Assembly (NCBI RefSeq): GCF_000213175.1
Contig: NW_009799099.1
Span: 1,999,049 to 2,063,048, forward strand
Source of the DNA: Neurospora tetrasperma FGSC 2508
Lineage: Eukaryota; Ascomycota; Sordariomycetes; Sordariales; Sordariaceae
DNA length: 64,000 nucleotides
Direction of reading: 5' to 3'
Shown one piece after another: positions 23,741 through 34,011 of the stretch; position 1 is the stretch's first letter, and each line of letters begins with the position of its first letter. Below the pieces are notes generated by a model. The model saw nothing but the letters and a program-made list of their open reading frames with translations. It ran no database searches and was not told where the DNA came from. Made by a program: the position numbers and the translations under genes.

Positions 23741-24823
23741 ATGGGTGCCAACCTGAAAGAACACCAGCAACAGGCTCCAGGCCCTGCTACCGCACCGGTA
23801 GCGGTCCAGAAAGCGGCCGCGAACTACAAGGGATTCGTAGCTGGCGTCTTTTCGGGCATCGCCAAGCTCTCCGGTGCGTATTCATTCACACACACTTGCA
23901 CTAGCATAACTGTTTCCAACGTCACACCACCTTCATTTTGATTCTTAATGTCGAACCAACGTTACTGACCCATCCTCACAGTTGGCCACCCCTTCGACAC
24001 CATCAAAGTGCGCCTCCAAACCACCGACGCCACCCGCTTCTCCGGCCCGCTCCAATGCGTTACCCAAACCATCCGCAACGAAGGTATCCTGGGTCTCTAC
24101 AAGGGCGCCAGCCCACCACTGGTCGGCTGGATGTTCATGGACAGTGTCATGCTCGGCTCTTTGACCGTCTACCGCCGCCTTTTGCGCGACAACCTGTTCA
24201 ACCCGCCCTGGCACCCCTTGCACGACCCCGCCAAACCCTTGCCTTCGCATGGCCACGGGTTGGCGGGTATCCTGGCGGGCATGACGGTCAGCTTCATCGC
24301 GGCGCCCGTGGAACACGTGAAAGCCAGACTGCAGATCCAGTACGCGGCGCGTAAGGAGGAGAGGATGTATAAGGGCCCCATTGACTGCCTCAAAAAGGTG
24401 TACACGCACCACGGCATCAGGGGCGTGTATCACGGCTTGGGAGCGACGATATTGTTTCGCAGCTTCTTCTTCTTTTGGTGGGGCACGTATGATGTGTTCA
24501 GTAGGTGGATGAAGCAGTACACGCAGATGAGCACGCCGGCTATCAATTTCTGGGCGGGCGGGCTGAGCGCGCAAGTGTTCTGGCTGACTAGTTACCCGAG
24601 CGATGTTGTAAAGCAACGGTTCATGACGGATAATCTGGGAGGAGGGCTCGGCGATGGCGTCAGGAGGTTCCCGAGGTGGAGGGACGCCGCGGTGGCGGTT
24701 TACAAGGAGAATGGCGCGAAGGGATACTGGCGCGGGTTTTTGCCTTGCTTCTTAAGGGCGTTCCCGGCGAATGCGATGGCACTGTTGGTGTTTGAGGGCG
24801 TCATGAGGTCGTTGCCTGGGTAA
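23741..24823 (+). CDS. Mitochondrial carrier family protein (YMC/ornithine-carnitine-like)
   Basis: Inner-membrane solute carrier; substrate not determinable here. Exons 23741-23873 and 23982-24823 (donor GTGCGT, acceptor ctcacag, phase 1) give 324 residues. Three mitochondrial carrier repeats are visible, each with its signature: HPFDTIKVRLQT, APVEHVKARLQIQ and YPSDVVKQRFMT. The first and third have the P-x-[DE]-x-x-[KR] charge pattern; the second also fits (P-V-E-H-V-K). G-Y-W-R-G-F and YHGLGAT follow the matrix helices. Best recalled resemblance is to yeast Ymc1/Ymc2 and basic amino acid/carnitine carriers. The intron falls right before the first PFD motif, which rules out an unspliced product. 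Confidence 0.9.
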
Positions 24824-25178
24824 GCGGAAGTGCTACCGAGGTCGGACATTGGGTTGGGGTGATATACCTCGAGAGGTTATGGCGGCGCATAGGCGTTGGG
24901 TTATCTGTTTACTTTTGGCTTTTGGGTATGATACTCCTAGAACGGAGGCGTTATAGATGGTTCACGATTAACCGGCAATGTTACAGAGTTCACATAGTCA
25001 CATGCGCATGGGCTAGACGGAAATAGGTTTGGCCAGAACGCCATGCCTCACAAGGAGGCGACTTGACATTTGTTCATTGAACCCGGTTTCCCGCTAAGCA
25101 CAATGCACACCCGTCCATCATGTGGTATTCCCTGCCAGATAACCTCAAATCTCCAGAATTTCCCTTAGGTTATCGAAT

Positions 25179-25757
25179 TTACTCCTCATCCTCCTCAGCC
25201 TCGTCGTTGACGACGTTGAAGAACTTGAGCTCGTAAACACCGCGGGAGGTGGAGACGACACGGAGCCAGTCACGGAGCTGCATCTTCTTGAGGAACTTCT
25301 TGGTCCTGTGTCGCGAGGTAATTGGTTAGCGCCAGTTTGGCTGTTGATGGCCGCGAGGGGGGAACACGTACAGGTACTTGAGGTAGCGGCCAGAGAGCTC
25401 GTTGTGGGCAACGATCTCAATCTTGCCATCACCGACCTGGGAGATCTTGATGGTCTCGCCGAGGTTGCCGACGCGGCCCTCAACCTTGATCTTCTCGGTG
25501 AGGAACTTCTCGAAGGCAGAGACGTCGAAGATCTTGTCGCTGGCGGGCTGAGAAGCGTTGATAACGAACTTCTTGGTGACCTTGGGGCCCTTGCCCTTGG
25601 CAGACTTCTTCTGTAAAACACAATTTGACTTAGCCTACTGCTTCACGCCATGGTCGCTCAGACCAACATGAAAGCTGGGGGGATTCCACATTGGCTGAGG
25701 ATTGGGCCAACAGCAAAGCGATGGTCATGTGGGCGAACATACGGTGATGGGAGCCAT
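25179..25757 (-). CDS. rpl22: 60S ribosomal protein eL22
   Basis: Structural protein of the large ribosomal subunit. Exons 25757-25743, 25610-25372 and 25305-25179 give 126 residues. The first exon is only 15 nt (MAPIT), with donor GTATGT and a 132-nt intron before KKSAKGKGPKVTKKF. The second intron (donor GTACGT, acceptor acacag) splits RYLKYL-TKKFLKKMQLRDWLRV. The body has VINASQPASDKIFDVSAFEKFL and the acidic tail NDEAEEDEE, both standard for eL22. C-ending codon bias is strong. An early intron close to the ATG is a common feature of fungal ribosomal-protein genes. Confidence 0.95.
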
Positions 25758-28278
25758 TGCGTCGACGGGATGGAGATGTGCTTGTGGGTTGACAAAGGAC
25801 AAGTCGAAAGAAGGACGCAAAGAGGTTGGATATCCTGCGCCTTTTGTTGGGTTCTGAGGGTTTGGTGGACGGAAGTGGTGAAGTGGAGGTCGCAACGCGC
25901 TGGGTGGAAAATTTTTGACCAAAATGTGTGGCCTAGGCCTGTCAAAATTTTAGGGCTCCGTCGGCAGGCAGAAGGCGGGGCTTGGCGTACGGGTGCATGG
26001 GGCTCCACATCGGCGACAAGTGGAGAGTTCGGCCCATCAAGGCCGGCCAGCTTTGTCTTCCCACCGCCCTGTCGATCATATCAAACTCCGATTTTCCATA
26101 TCCCGTCCGTGCTTGTTCTCGGGTCCAGATCTGACGAAGGCACAGTTTTCTCCTACGCTGCTGGCCATTATTTCACACTTCTTTGCGTGCCTGAATTGGT
26201 GCATCTTGAGATATCGCATGTCTTGATGGCAACCTCTCATCAAGTCATCGGGCTGCCTGTTAGTGGTTCATACTGTCGGTTGAAGTCGAACACTTCGGCT
26301 TGAGAGGTTTTGATGGCCGTCAGCGGCTGTATCTTTTGTTTTCCAAAGTCATGAAATAAACACATATCTTTTCTTCCTCGACAAGCAATGGCATGTGATA
26401 TTTTCGAAGGGCCGTTCTGTTGTGGAGCCATGGGCTCTTGGTCTTACCCGTTGGGGAGGGAGATCAAGTTTCCTACCTGTTTTTACCAACTCTGCTTTGT
26501 CATGTATTCAATGCTCAAATCGTTAAACCTCCAATGACCAATATCGTGTCCATCGCGCACATCCCACACAGAGAACCTCACGCGACCAAAGTTCACTTCG
26601 CATCCGAAGCCCAGAATGCCAATGACCATACAACTTCCGCCATACCCGGTATGGCCTGCTTGGCAGCCGCCCAGCTATGAAGCCGAGCCCTGGGCATCGC
26701 TTGAAAGAGACCTGAGATTGTGCACTACTATCGCGCTTCGCTTAGATTGTGCGGTGAAATCAAGATCATCAGTGATGGCACCGGAGATCGTTCTGGGCGT
26801 GAGCCGGCCGCGCATAGCTGAGCCTTGTAAGCCTTCATTTCATGGTTAATGCGCCACACTTCTTGCGGGTCATTCTGGTGATGTCACTGGCTTGGGATCT
26901 TGGCAAATGCTTGGCTCTCGCTTGGCCGCTCGAGGATAGCGCTGGACGGCAAGCTCCTGCCGGATTGTAACGGTTCGGCTCACTGGACTTGGTTACGTCG
27001 TCAACTTTAGGACCTTTTGATTCGTAGTGTACATATTTAGTGTACAACTTTGAAGACTGTTTGCAAACCATGATAGGCATGAATGGCAGCATGAGAATAA
27101 AGTCCCAAGCATTTTCATTGCAAAGGGGCTTTTCAATCTACCCATCCCCGTTGGGCGACCCGAAACACTGCCCGTGCTTTCCTGAGCTGTAGCGGTAGAT
27201 GCTTGAACCACATGTGCCTGGGGCTGTGCTGCGGTGTCGAAATTATAGATACAGTTCACCCCTAGAAAGTCCGTTAGGGCGGTACCTCCTCTACCTACAG
27301 AGGGCTCTTTCTACCACTTTTAGGTTGGCGATGCAAGAGTCCTGGAGTAGCAGCGTCTGGCCCGTGGTTGCCCGCTATGGATGGAGTCTCTTGGTGCATG
27401 TGCTGCGACATACTCGCTCGCCGGTCTTGGCCTCGTTCCTTTCGCGGTGGTTTGCACCAATATGAGTCACGCCGAATAATCCCTTGTCCTCTCCCTTGTC
27501 AAAAAAGAGCTTGCAAGTCTCGGGCTAACAAACTTTTAAACATTAACTAGGTATGAAGCGGTGTACACACTGTTTTATAGTACTTGTAAGTTAGCGCTAC
27601 AAGACCCTGTGGTTCTTTCGCCGGGATGTCCGCGTGTTTACCCTGGTTCATTTTGATCACTCATGAGAACTTCGGAGTCCCGTCCCGAAGTCGAGCCCCA
27701 GCTTGTTCAGCATCGCTCCAGCACTTGACCAGGCGGCCCTCTCTCATGTCGGGCACAGTTCCTCGCTTCTCAAGGAAGCATTGCGAGTTAACATAGATGT
27801 TGACAAAACTGGGTAAAGTAAGACGGCAAACCACTGTGCTATGCCTACCACGGTACTTAGGTAGGGTACCTTTGCCTGTTCGTCGCTGAGTGGTGTGTAC
27901 CTTATGACGTATTCTAGCCGACTCTCCAATCGCGTGTGTGCACCGCCTTGTACATGGCTTGCTTTGCGCGCGAGCTTGCGAAAGGTTGAACCATTATCTC
28001 ATCAGGTTCCCTCGCCTACCCGCTTGGCTTCGAAGGAAGGGAACTGAACTGACACACAAACGGCCCCAAGCAGCCAAAGCAAGGAATGGACTGGGCAGAG
28101 GAAAAGACTACACCACCACGAAAACAGACAAGCGCACCCTGTTCCCTGACCGTTTGCCCTGCAAGAGCACAGAGGTATAAGGGCCCCGCCAGGTTTACAG
28201 ATGACCTCTACAGTTCATCTTGGCAAGGAAGGCACAGTTCATCTTGGCAAGGCTGTCCCGTAGGTCCCATGTTGTTCC
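25758..28278. other. Intergenic, 2.5 kb, between divergent rpl22 and pmp3
   Basis: Divergent promoter space. I see no supportable gene. Frames at 25650-26303 (+) and 26240-26431 (-) have no family resemblance and overlap the rpl22 leader. Composition is ordinary. Confidence 0.5.
28210..28252 (+). promoter_or_regulatory. 19-bp direct repeat upstream of pmp3
   Basis: ACAGTTCATCTTGGCAAGG occurs twice, at 28210-28228 and 28234-28252, with a 24-bp period and no mismatch. It sits about 30-70 bp upstream of the pmp3 TATA box, so it could be a duplicated activator site. It may equally be a recent chance duplication. Confidence 0.4.
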
Positions 28279-28285
28279 TATATAA
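28279..28285 (+). promoter_or_regulatory. TATA box, pmp3
   Basis: TATATAA, about 165 bp upstream of the pmp3 ATG, with a CT-rich stretch just downstream. Confidence 0.5.
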
Positions 28286-28448
28286 TTCTCTACCGCCCGC
28301 TTGTCTCGCCGCTGTTTTACGTCAGTCCACTCGAGCAAACAACAAAAAGCATCATCCAACCTTCACATCCAGCAAGCCTCCAAAACTTTTCGATCAACGC
28401 GCGATACTCATCCCAATCTTTAATACCTTACAAGACTAATCCATCACA

Positions 28449-28794
28449 ATGGCTTTCACCGCTAGGTAAGAGCCAGCTGGCTATTCCCATCTGCTTGACG
28501 CAGCGCGGCGTCTCTGGTTCTGGGTCACCATTGCTGACATTCGCATCCTCTTCAGCGACATCTGCAAGATCATCGTTGCCGTTATCCTCCCCCCTCTCGG
28601 AGTTTTCTTCGAACGTGGATGCGGTGCCGATCTCTTCATCAACATCCTACTCACCATTCTGGGTGTAAGCTTTCCTTCCCTTCCTTCTTTCCTTTCACCT
28701 TCCAGCTGTCGCACATAACGGAACCCTTGCTAACTATTGCCTGCAGTACCTTCCCGGTATTGTCCACGCTCTCTACATTATTCTGAAGTATTAA
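28449..28794 (+). CDS. pmp3: Plasma membrane proteolipid Pmp3 (stress-induced hydrophobic peptide, UPF0057)
   Basis: Small two-span membrane protein that modulates plasma-membrane potential and cation sensitivity. Exons 28449-28465, 28556-28664 and 28747-28794 give 57 residues, the normal size. Reading: MAFTASDICK, span one IIVAVILPPLGVFF, loop ERGCGADLFIN, span two ILLTILGYLPGIVHALYIIL, end KY. The joins AG|C and GGT|TAC rebuild the conserved ILPPLGVF and LGYLPGIVHA blocks. The first exon carries only six residues. The gene is missed by simple ORF finding because of its three short exons. Confidence 0.96.
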
Positions 28795-29398
28795 ATGAGC
28801 AACTACACAACAACGACAACAAGAAACACCAACTAATTGATCTTGTTTTTTGTCGTCGTTCGTGAAGGAGAAGGAAAGGGAAAAAGAAAATGTTACATCG
28901 GGAGCCAAGTGGTGTGGGCACATCACCATACCTGGATGGATAGGTTGATTCCTTTTCCCGACGGTTCCGGCGCTTGTTTTCGCCTTATGATACCCCTTGT
29001 CGAAATTACGCGCTGCGCCCTGGGGGATCTACGCGGACGTTTCGGCACGCATTTGTTGCAGGCATGAGGAAAAGCTCAGAAAGTGAGAAAAGAAGAGACA
29101 AGTTTAATTACGATAGGGAGGCATGGGCGTTTAACGAACGGGTTTACGAGAACGTAGGTGGAAAGATGGGGTTTTATGTAATGGAAGGAGCTCAAGGGGT
29201 TAATAGGCGCTCAACGACAACAGAAACGCATGCCTTGCGGTTATGAGCATTCTGCTACTCCAAATTCGTACTATTACGCCGGTCACTTGTGCTCTTATGA
29301 GCTCTCCAAGTAAGCTGGTTTAAAGGATTTTGTGGGATGCATATCATAGGATAAGGCTCCTTTTGCTGTCCCTCCATGCGCTCTTGTTTGGTAGCTGT
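28795..29398. other. Intergenic, convergent pmp3 and GTPase gene ends
   Basis: No coding signal; 3' UTRs expected. Confidence 0.5.
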
Positions 29399-31187
29399 TT
29401 ATGACACTCTTACGCATTGCCTTTTACCTATATACTCAGTTCGCGAGGGTGTACTAAGCTGGGCTATGTTCCTCTTTCGGCTGTTTATGCTCGGCCTACC
29501 CTGAATGATAAGATCTATGTGAAGGTCAGTAAAGTCATTTGAAATGGTAGCAGAAAGGTTACCCACATCATTCTTCCCAACCGTAACAATCTGGTCTTCA
29601 GCAACACGGATGCCGCCCGCACCTTCGACGTAGGCAATCGGCGCATCACCCATAATCTTCCTGGCCACGTCGGCTACGGTTGAGTTCTTCTTGACCAACA
29701 CGCAATCTCTGAATACCGCCTTATTCGCCGACTCATTTGCACCCGACGTAAACGTCGTCGTATTCCTGACTGGGAAGACCGGCACCAAGCCGAGGATCTC
29801 GGCGGCTTTGGACAGCACCTGATTGACGCCCGTGGAGCCGAATCGGTAAAGGACCATGTCTTTCAGGTTCTCTATCCTGTTCCGGTTCTTCTCGTCCAGC
29901 TCTTTCAAGCCTCCGCCGTCTGGATCGCCGTCGGCTATTAGGTCTTCCCTCGTGTCAACGAACTCGCTGCCTTCTGTGTACTTGATATACCCTTGCTTCG
30001 CCATCTTGCGCAAGAAGATTTCGGAGATCGCAGAACAAAGGACGATGGAGTTTGGATCTTGCATCTTGGCGATCTTGGCAATGTTCTTGTCGGCGTCTGG
30101 GTGGTCGATTTTGTTGAGTGCGATCACCGTTGGGAACTTCTCGTCGGTGAAGGCGTTGACAACGCGGTCGACGGTTTCCTCTGGGTGTCGGAAACTAGTG
30201 TTAGCACCCACGCCGCAGTCGGACTGACGATACCCACCAAGGTGTTTAAAGCGAAGCCGCAAACGTACCGGACCACTCCTCCAACGGCTCCTTGAGCCCC
30301 AGCTTATCCAGCGTCCGCGCCACCACCGCAGCGGTACTCCCGTAACCACTGAACTGTGCCTGGAGCGTTTCCACCGCTGTCGCCTTGACAGCAATATGCC
30401 TCCTCTTGATTGAACCCCACTTCTCCCAAAGGTTTCCCTTGATCCAGGCCACGATCTCGGAGCGCAGCCACGCAATGTCCACGGATGGATCGTACCCGCG
30501 CGTGACCTTTCCTTCGGCGTCTGTTGTGCCTGAAGCGTCGACAACGTGTATCAGGGCGTCGGCATGTCGCAGGTCATCGAGGAACTTGTTGCCCAACCCT
30601 TTGCCCTCATGCGCTCCGGGGACGAGACCGGCTACGTCGAGCAGTTCAATGGGCACACTACGCTTGCCGTTGACGCAAGAACCGTAGTTTGGCTTGCACC
30701 TTTCGCTAACATTGTAGCGCGCGCAGGCGCAGTCTATCTGAAGGTAGCCGATCGCTCGTTGGGGGTCGATGGTGGTGAAACTGTGGCAGAAGAAAAGGCC
30801 TTGTAGTCAGCGCAACATCCTTTGCGTCTGCTTGCGGTTGTATTCGTAGACGATGGCAGTCGTTTTATGGGAGCAAACAGGACGATGTGTTTCAAGTGTA
30901 TAGACTGGAGAGAGACAGGCAGAAGATGGGCAGGTTGTAACAGAAAGAAGCCTACGGGAAGTTTCCTGTATCGCGTGGCAAGCCGTATCAGCAGCCCGTT
31001 CGTATGGGACGTAAAGCGTCCATCTTCGCAGCCGAGATGTCGAAGGGAAGGGAAGGTAAATGTCTTTGTAAACAAGATCACGAAACTACCCACCGACTTT
31101 AGAGGAAGCATCTGTTAGCGAGTTGAGCGTGCTGGATTTGCCAGCGCTCGGTTTGCCGACCAGTCCGATTAAAGGATCTCGGGGCAT
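29399..31187 (-). CDS. Obg/YchF-like GTPase (archaeal MJ1332-type), with a 10-nt microexon
   Basis: TRAFAC-class GTPase, probably ribosome- or translation-associated. Proposed exons: 31187-31094, 30965-30956 (10 nt), 30780-30269, 30180-29563 and 29514-29399, giving 449 residues. G1 is [13 protein letters not shown]3 is [15 protein letters not shown]4 is NKIDHPDA. The C-terminal TGS-like end is [23 protein letters not shown]. The microexon GAAACTTCCC, flanked by acag and gtaggc, joins in phases 1 and 2 to read G-N-F-P-F-T-T-I-D, the conserved G2 motif; without it the family text is broken. The third intron (88 nt) gives [12 protein letters not shown]. The last intron (48 nt, a multiple of three, no stop) is the least certain and could be retained. 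Distinct from Ola1, which has a different insertion pattern. Confidence 0.85.
30956..30965 (-). other. 10-nt microexon of the Obg/YchF-like GTPase
   Basis: Reverse-strand text acag|GAAACTTCCC|gtaggc. The flanking introns are 128 nt (30966-31093) and 175 nt (30781-30955). The exon supplies the Asn-Phe-Pro of NFPFTTI and fixes the frame between phase-1 and phase-2 neighbours. Confidence 0.75.
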
Positions 31188-31681
31188 TTGGAGAGTTCGC
31201 TCTGGTTCGATTGGCGGTAATCGGATATGCCAGATGAGCTAAGTTATGATAATCCGTCCGGATTCAAGAAGGTGTTGAGCCTAGTAGCGTGATTGCTGAA
31301 TGCGGCAAAAAGGTCTTGACTGGTATCGTGCTCTGTTCAAGACTTCAAGGCAACTTCAAGCAGGCAGCTGCAGCTCCCAGGTAATTGTGGAGGAGGACGA
31401 AATTGAAATTCGTTATGAGCCCCACCAACAAGAGATACGATCGCCCGCGTTGGACGGGACGCAAACGCTACTGCCGTAGTCTATAACTGAGTTGAAGTTA
31501 ATCCTAGGTATCTTTGTCGATATCATTGTTGCTATCGCTGTTATTATCGATATTATCATTATGTTCATTGTTTTAGTTTACTTGCCTCATCACTATAGTA
31601 ATATGTCCAATACGAATCCTTAGTACACTAAGACTTTAAGCCAAGACCAGGCAGCACGAGTGTATAGAGGTAGACAAGGTA

Positions 31682-32079
31682 CTCGTGCTCCGCCCCCACT
31701 TTTTTTGGATCTCGCCAAACTCACACCAACTAAAGTTGGTGCTCACGACTGCAACGGCCACACCACCACAACGGCCACCATAGTGAGCATAGTTAAGCAT
31801 CAAGATAATGGAAGCTTGTAACTCATTACAACAACCAACTGAGACGAGAAAAATACTATGAGTATGATTAGGAAAGTGCATCATATATAGGAAGCATTGT
31901 TTTGCTTAGGAAAATTAATGCATTAGAAAAACCATATTTCTAGCCTATAAATCAAGCCCGAAATTGCACCCCTAACCCTAACCTGGCCGTTGCGCTGGTG
32001 TGGCCGTTGCAGTCGTGAGCACCAACTTTAGTTGGTGCGAGTTTGGCGAGATCCAAAAAAAGTGGGGGCGGAGCACGAG
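31682..32079. mobile_element. 398-bp MITE with 96-bp terminal inverted repeats and TA duplication
   Basis: The left arm 31682-31777 and right arm 31984-32079 are inverse copies with about three mismatches. Each begins CTCGTGCTCCGCCCCCAC-T7-GG and contains an inner palindrome CACCAACTAAAGTTGGTG. TA dinucleotides flank both ends (31680-31681, 32080-32081), as expected of Tc1/mariner/pogo-type insertion. The ~206-bp centre is AT-rich, has no ORF and contains CCCTAACCCTAACC next to the right arm. It lies about 290 bp upstream of the SET-domain gene, inside its promoter. The near-identical arms imply a recent insertion, and arms this short escape RIP. Confidence 0.85.
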
Positions 32080-32367
32080 TACTCACCAGAAGGCAGTTGC
32101 GACATTGGGAAGCTGCTAACTGGGAGTCTTGGGTTAGGGTTATCTATCTCAACGGTCGTACATACAATTACTCCATCTTACAAGACCTTTACGACAAGGG
32201 TGCTTTTGTTACGGCAGTTGCTTCTGTCGGTGCGGGTTCAGTCTCATGCACGATTGGATTCGTAGATTGACTTTAAATAAACTCTATAAACTCTCAGTTA
32301 TACCTACTTCTTAGCAGGGTGGAAGGCACCTCTCCTCCTGTCGTACAGCAAGCGGTCTTTCACAAAA

Positions 32368-34011
32368 ATGGCACAACCTGGGCTCCCAATCGAGGCACTG
32401 CCCGCTTGGGCTCTGCTCAACGGCATCGCATTCCCGCATGTCAAGGTCGCCAACATCGAAGGGAAAGGCTTTGGCGTAGTAAGGGATGGAGAGCTCAAAC
32501 CAGAGGTTCCTCTTATGACGGTCCCAAACAGCCTCGTTCTCAACGTACAAACTGTCGATGAATATGCCAAAGAAGACAAGAACTTCAAGCAACTGTTGGG
32601 TGCTGTTGGACATCATGTATGAGCGAGCTGTCACAGATCAACCCCCCATCCCCTCTCTATCCGGGAACTCCCGACCTTCCCCATTGACATTGTCCGGGAA
32701 ACTAGCTGACGTTATCTTGCTCACACAACAGTCAGCCAGAAGGGATATATTATTATTTCTCCTTGTCCAGTTGGTTCTGGCTTCTAAAACACACCAAGCT
32801 CCAGTGGGCGTCTCAAACCCATGGACCGAGTACATCAAGTTCCTACCCAAAACGGTCCTCGTGCCCACACTGTGGACAGAAGATGAGCGGCTACTTCTCC
32901 GGGGTACATCTCTCGAGTCAGCCGTGAATGCAAAGATGACGGCCATCACTGCCGAGTTTGATGCGGTCCGGGAGGCCGCATCTAGCCTTCCGATCTGGAA
33001 CGACATACTGTGGCCATACGAAGACGGCAATTCTTCGGCATCTCTACGCAGGTGGATTCTTTTAGATGCGCTTTACCGGTCTCGAGTCCTCGAGTTGCCG
33101 AAGTCGGGGGAGTCCATGGTGCCATGCATAGACATGATCAACCACTCGACCCGTGCGTCGGCTTACTATGACGAAAACGCCAAAGACGAGGTAGTCCTTT
33201 TGCCCAGGCCAGACAGCAGCATTTCACCTGGTGAGGAGGTAACTATCAGCTATGGCGATGCCAAGCCGGCTGCAGAGATGCTGTTTAGTTACGGGTTTAT
33301 AGATCCGGAAGCGACTGTTGAGAGCCTTGTGCTCCCTTTGGAGCCGTTTGAGGACGACCCCTTGGCAAAGGCCAAGCTTTTCGCGTTCAAGGACTTGCCC
33401 AAAGTTCTCGTGGCTCGCGACAAGGGTAGCTCTGCCGTGTCATGGAATAGCCCATTCGCCTACCTCATGTGCGTGAACGAGGAGGACGGCCTGGATTTCC
33501 GAGTGCTACAGGACAGTGTGGGTGGACGACAGCTCCGTGTTTTCTGGCGAGAGGAGGACGTTACAGACCGGATAGGGGACTTTGAAACCCTTATCCAGAA
33601 CTATGAGATATCTACACTTATCAAGTTGCGCGTTGTCACTGTGGTCCAGGAGCGGTTGCAGCAGCAGCTTGAGAGAGCGCAGTCTTTTGCGGATCTCGCT
33701 TCACTCCCCATCGGCGACGTTGACCTGATGAGGGACGAGTGTCGCCAGGCTGCTTCTCTTCTCAGGAGGATCGAAACCGATCTTCTAGAAGTTGTCATAG
33801 ATGACTTGGAGAAAGAGGTGAGAATCCACCCCCGCAAACTCACAGGGTCTCCCCCTCACGCGATGGCATGCAAGGTAACTGACAAGATGACATTCAGAGG
33901 CGTATGCTACTGGCTGATGAAAACGTGGTGGCATATCTCGGATCGATGGAAACTGCCGAATCTGACTTAGTTGGCGAGGAGGCGTCCAATGAGCCCGACG
34001 ATTTCAGTTGA
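32368..34011 (+). CDS. SET-domain protein methyltransferase (Rubisco-LSMT/SETD6/RKM type)
   Basis: Probably a lysine methyltransferase of a non-histone target such as a ribosomal or translation protein. Exons 32368-32616, 32732-33817 and 33898-34011 give 482 residues. The split SET domain begins with AFPHVKVANIEGKGFGVVRDGEL. It ends with the cofactor motifs MVPCIDMINHS (Asn-His-Ser 220-222) and EEVTISYGD (Tyr about 257). The following ~200 residues match the helical Rubisco LSMT substrate-binding domain in layout. Introns: 115 nt (donor GTATGA, phase 0) and 80 nt (donor GTGAGA, phase 0). The second splice replaces an unlikely IHPRKLTG tail by ERRMLLADENVVAYL. Which RKM/SETD subfamily it belongs to is open. 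Confidence 0.88.

Noticed and set aside
25650-26303. 217-codon plus-strand ORF beside rpl22
   Set aside because: It overlaps the first exon and intron of rpl22 on the other strand and has no recognisable content.
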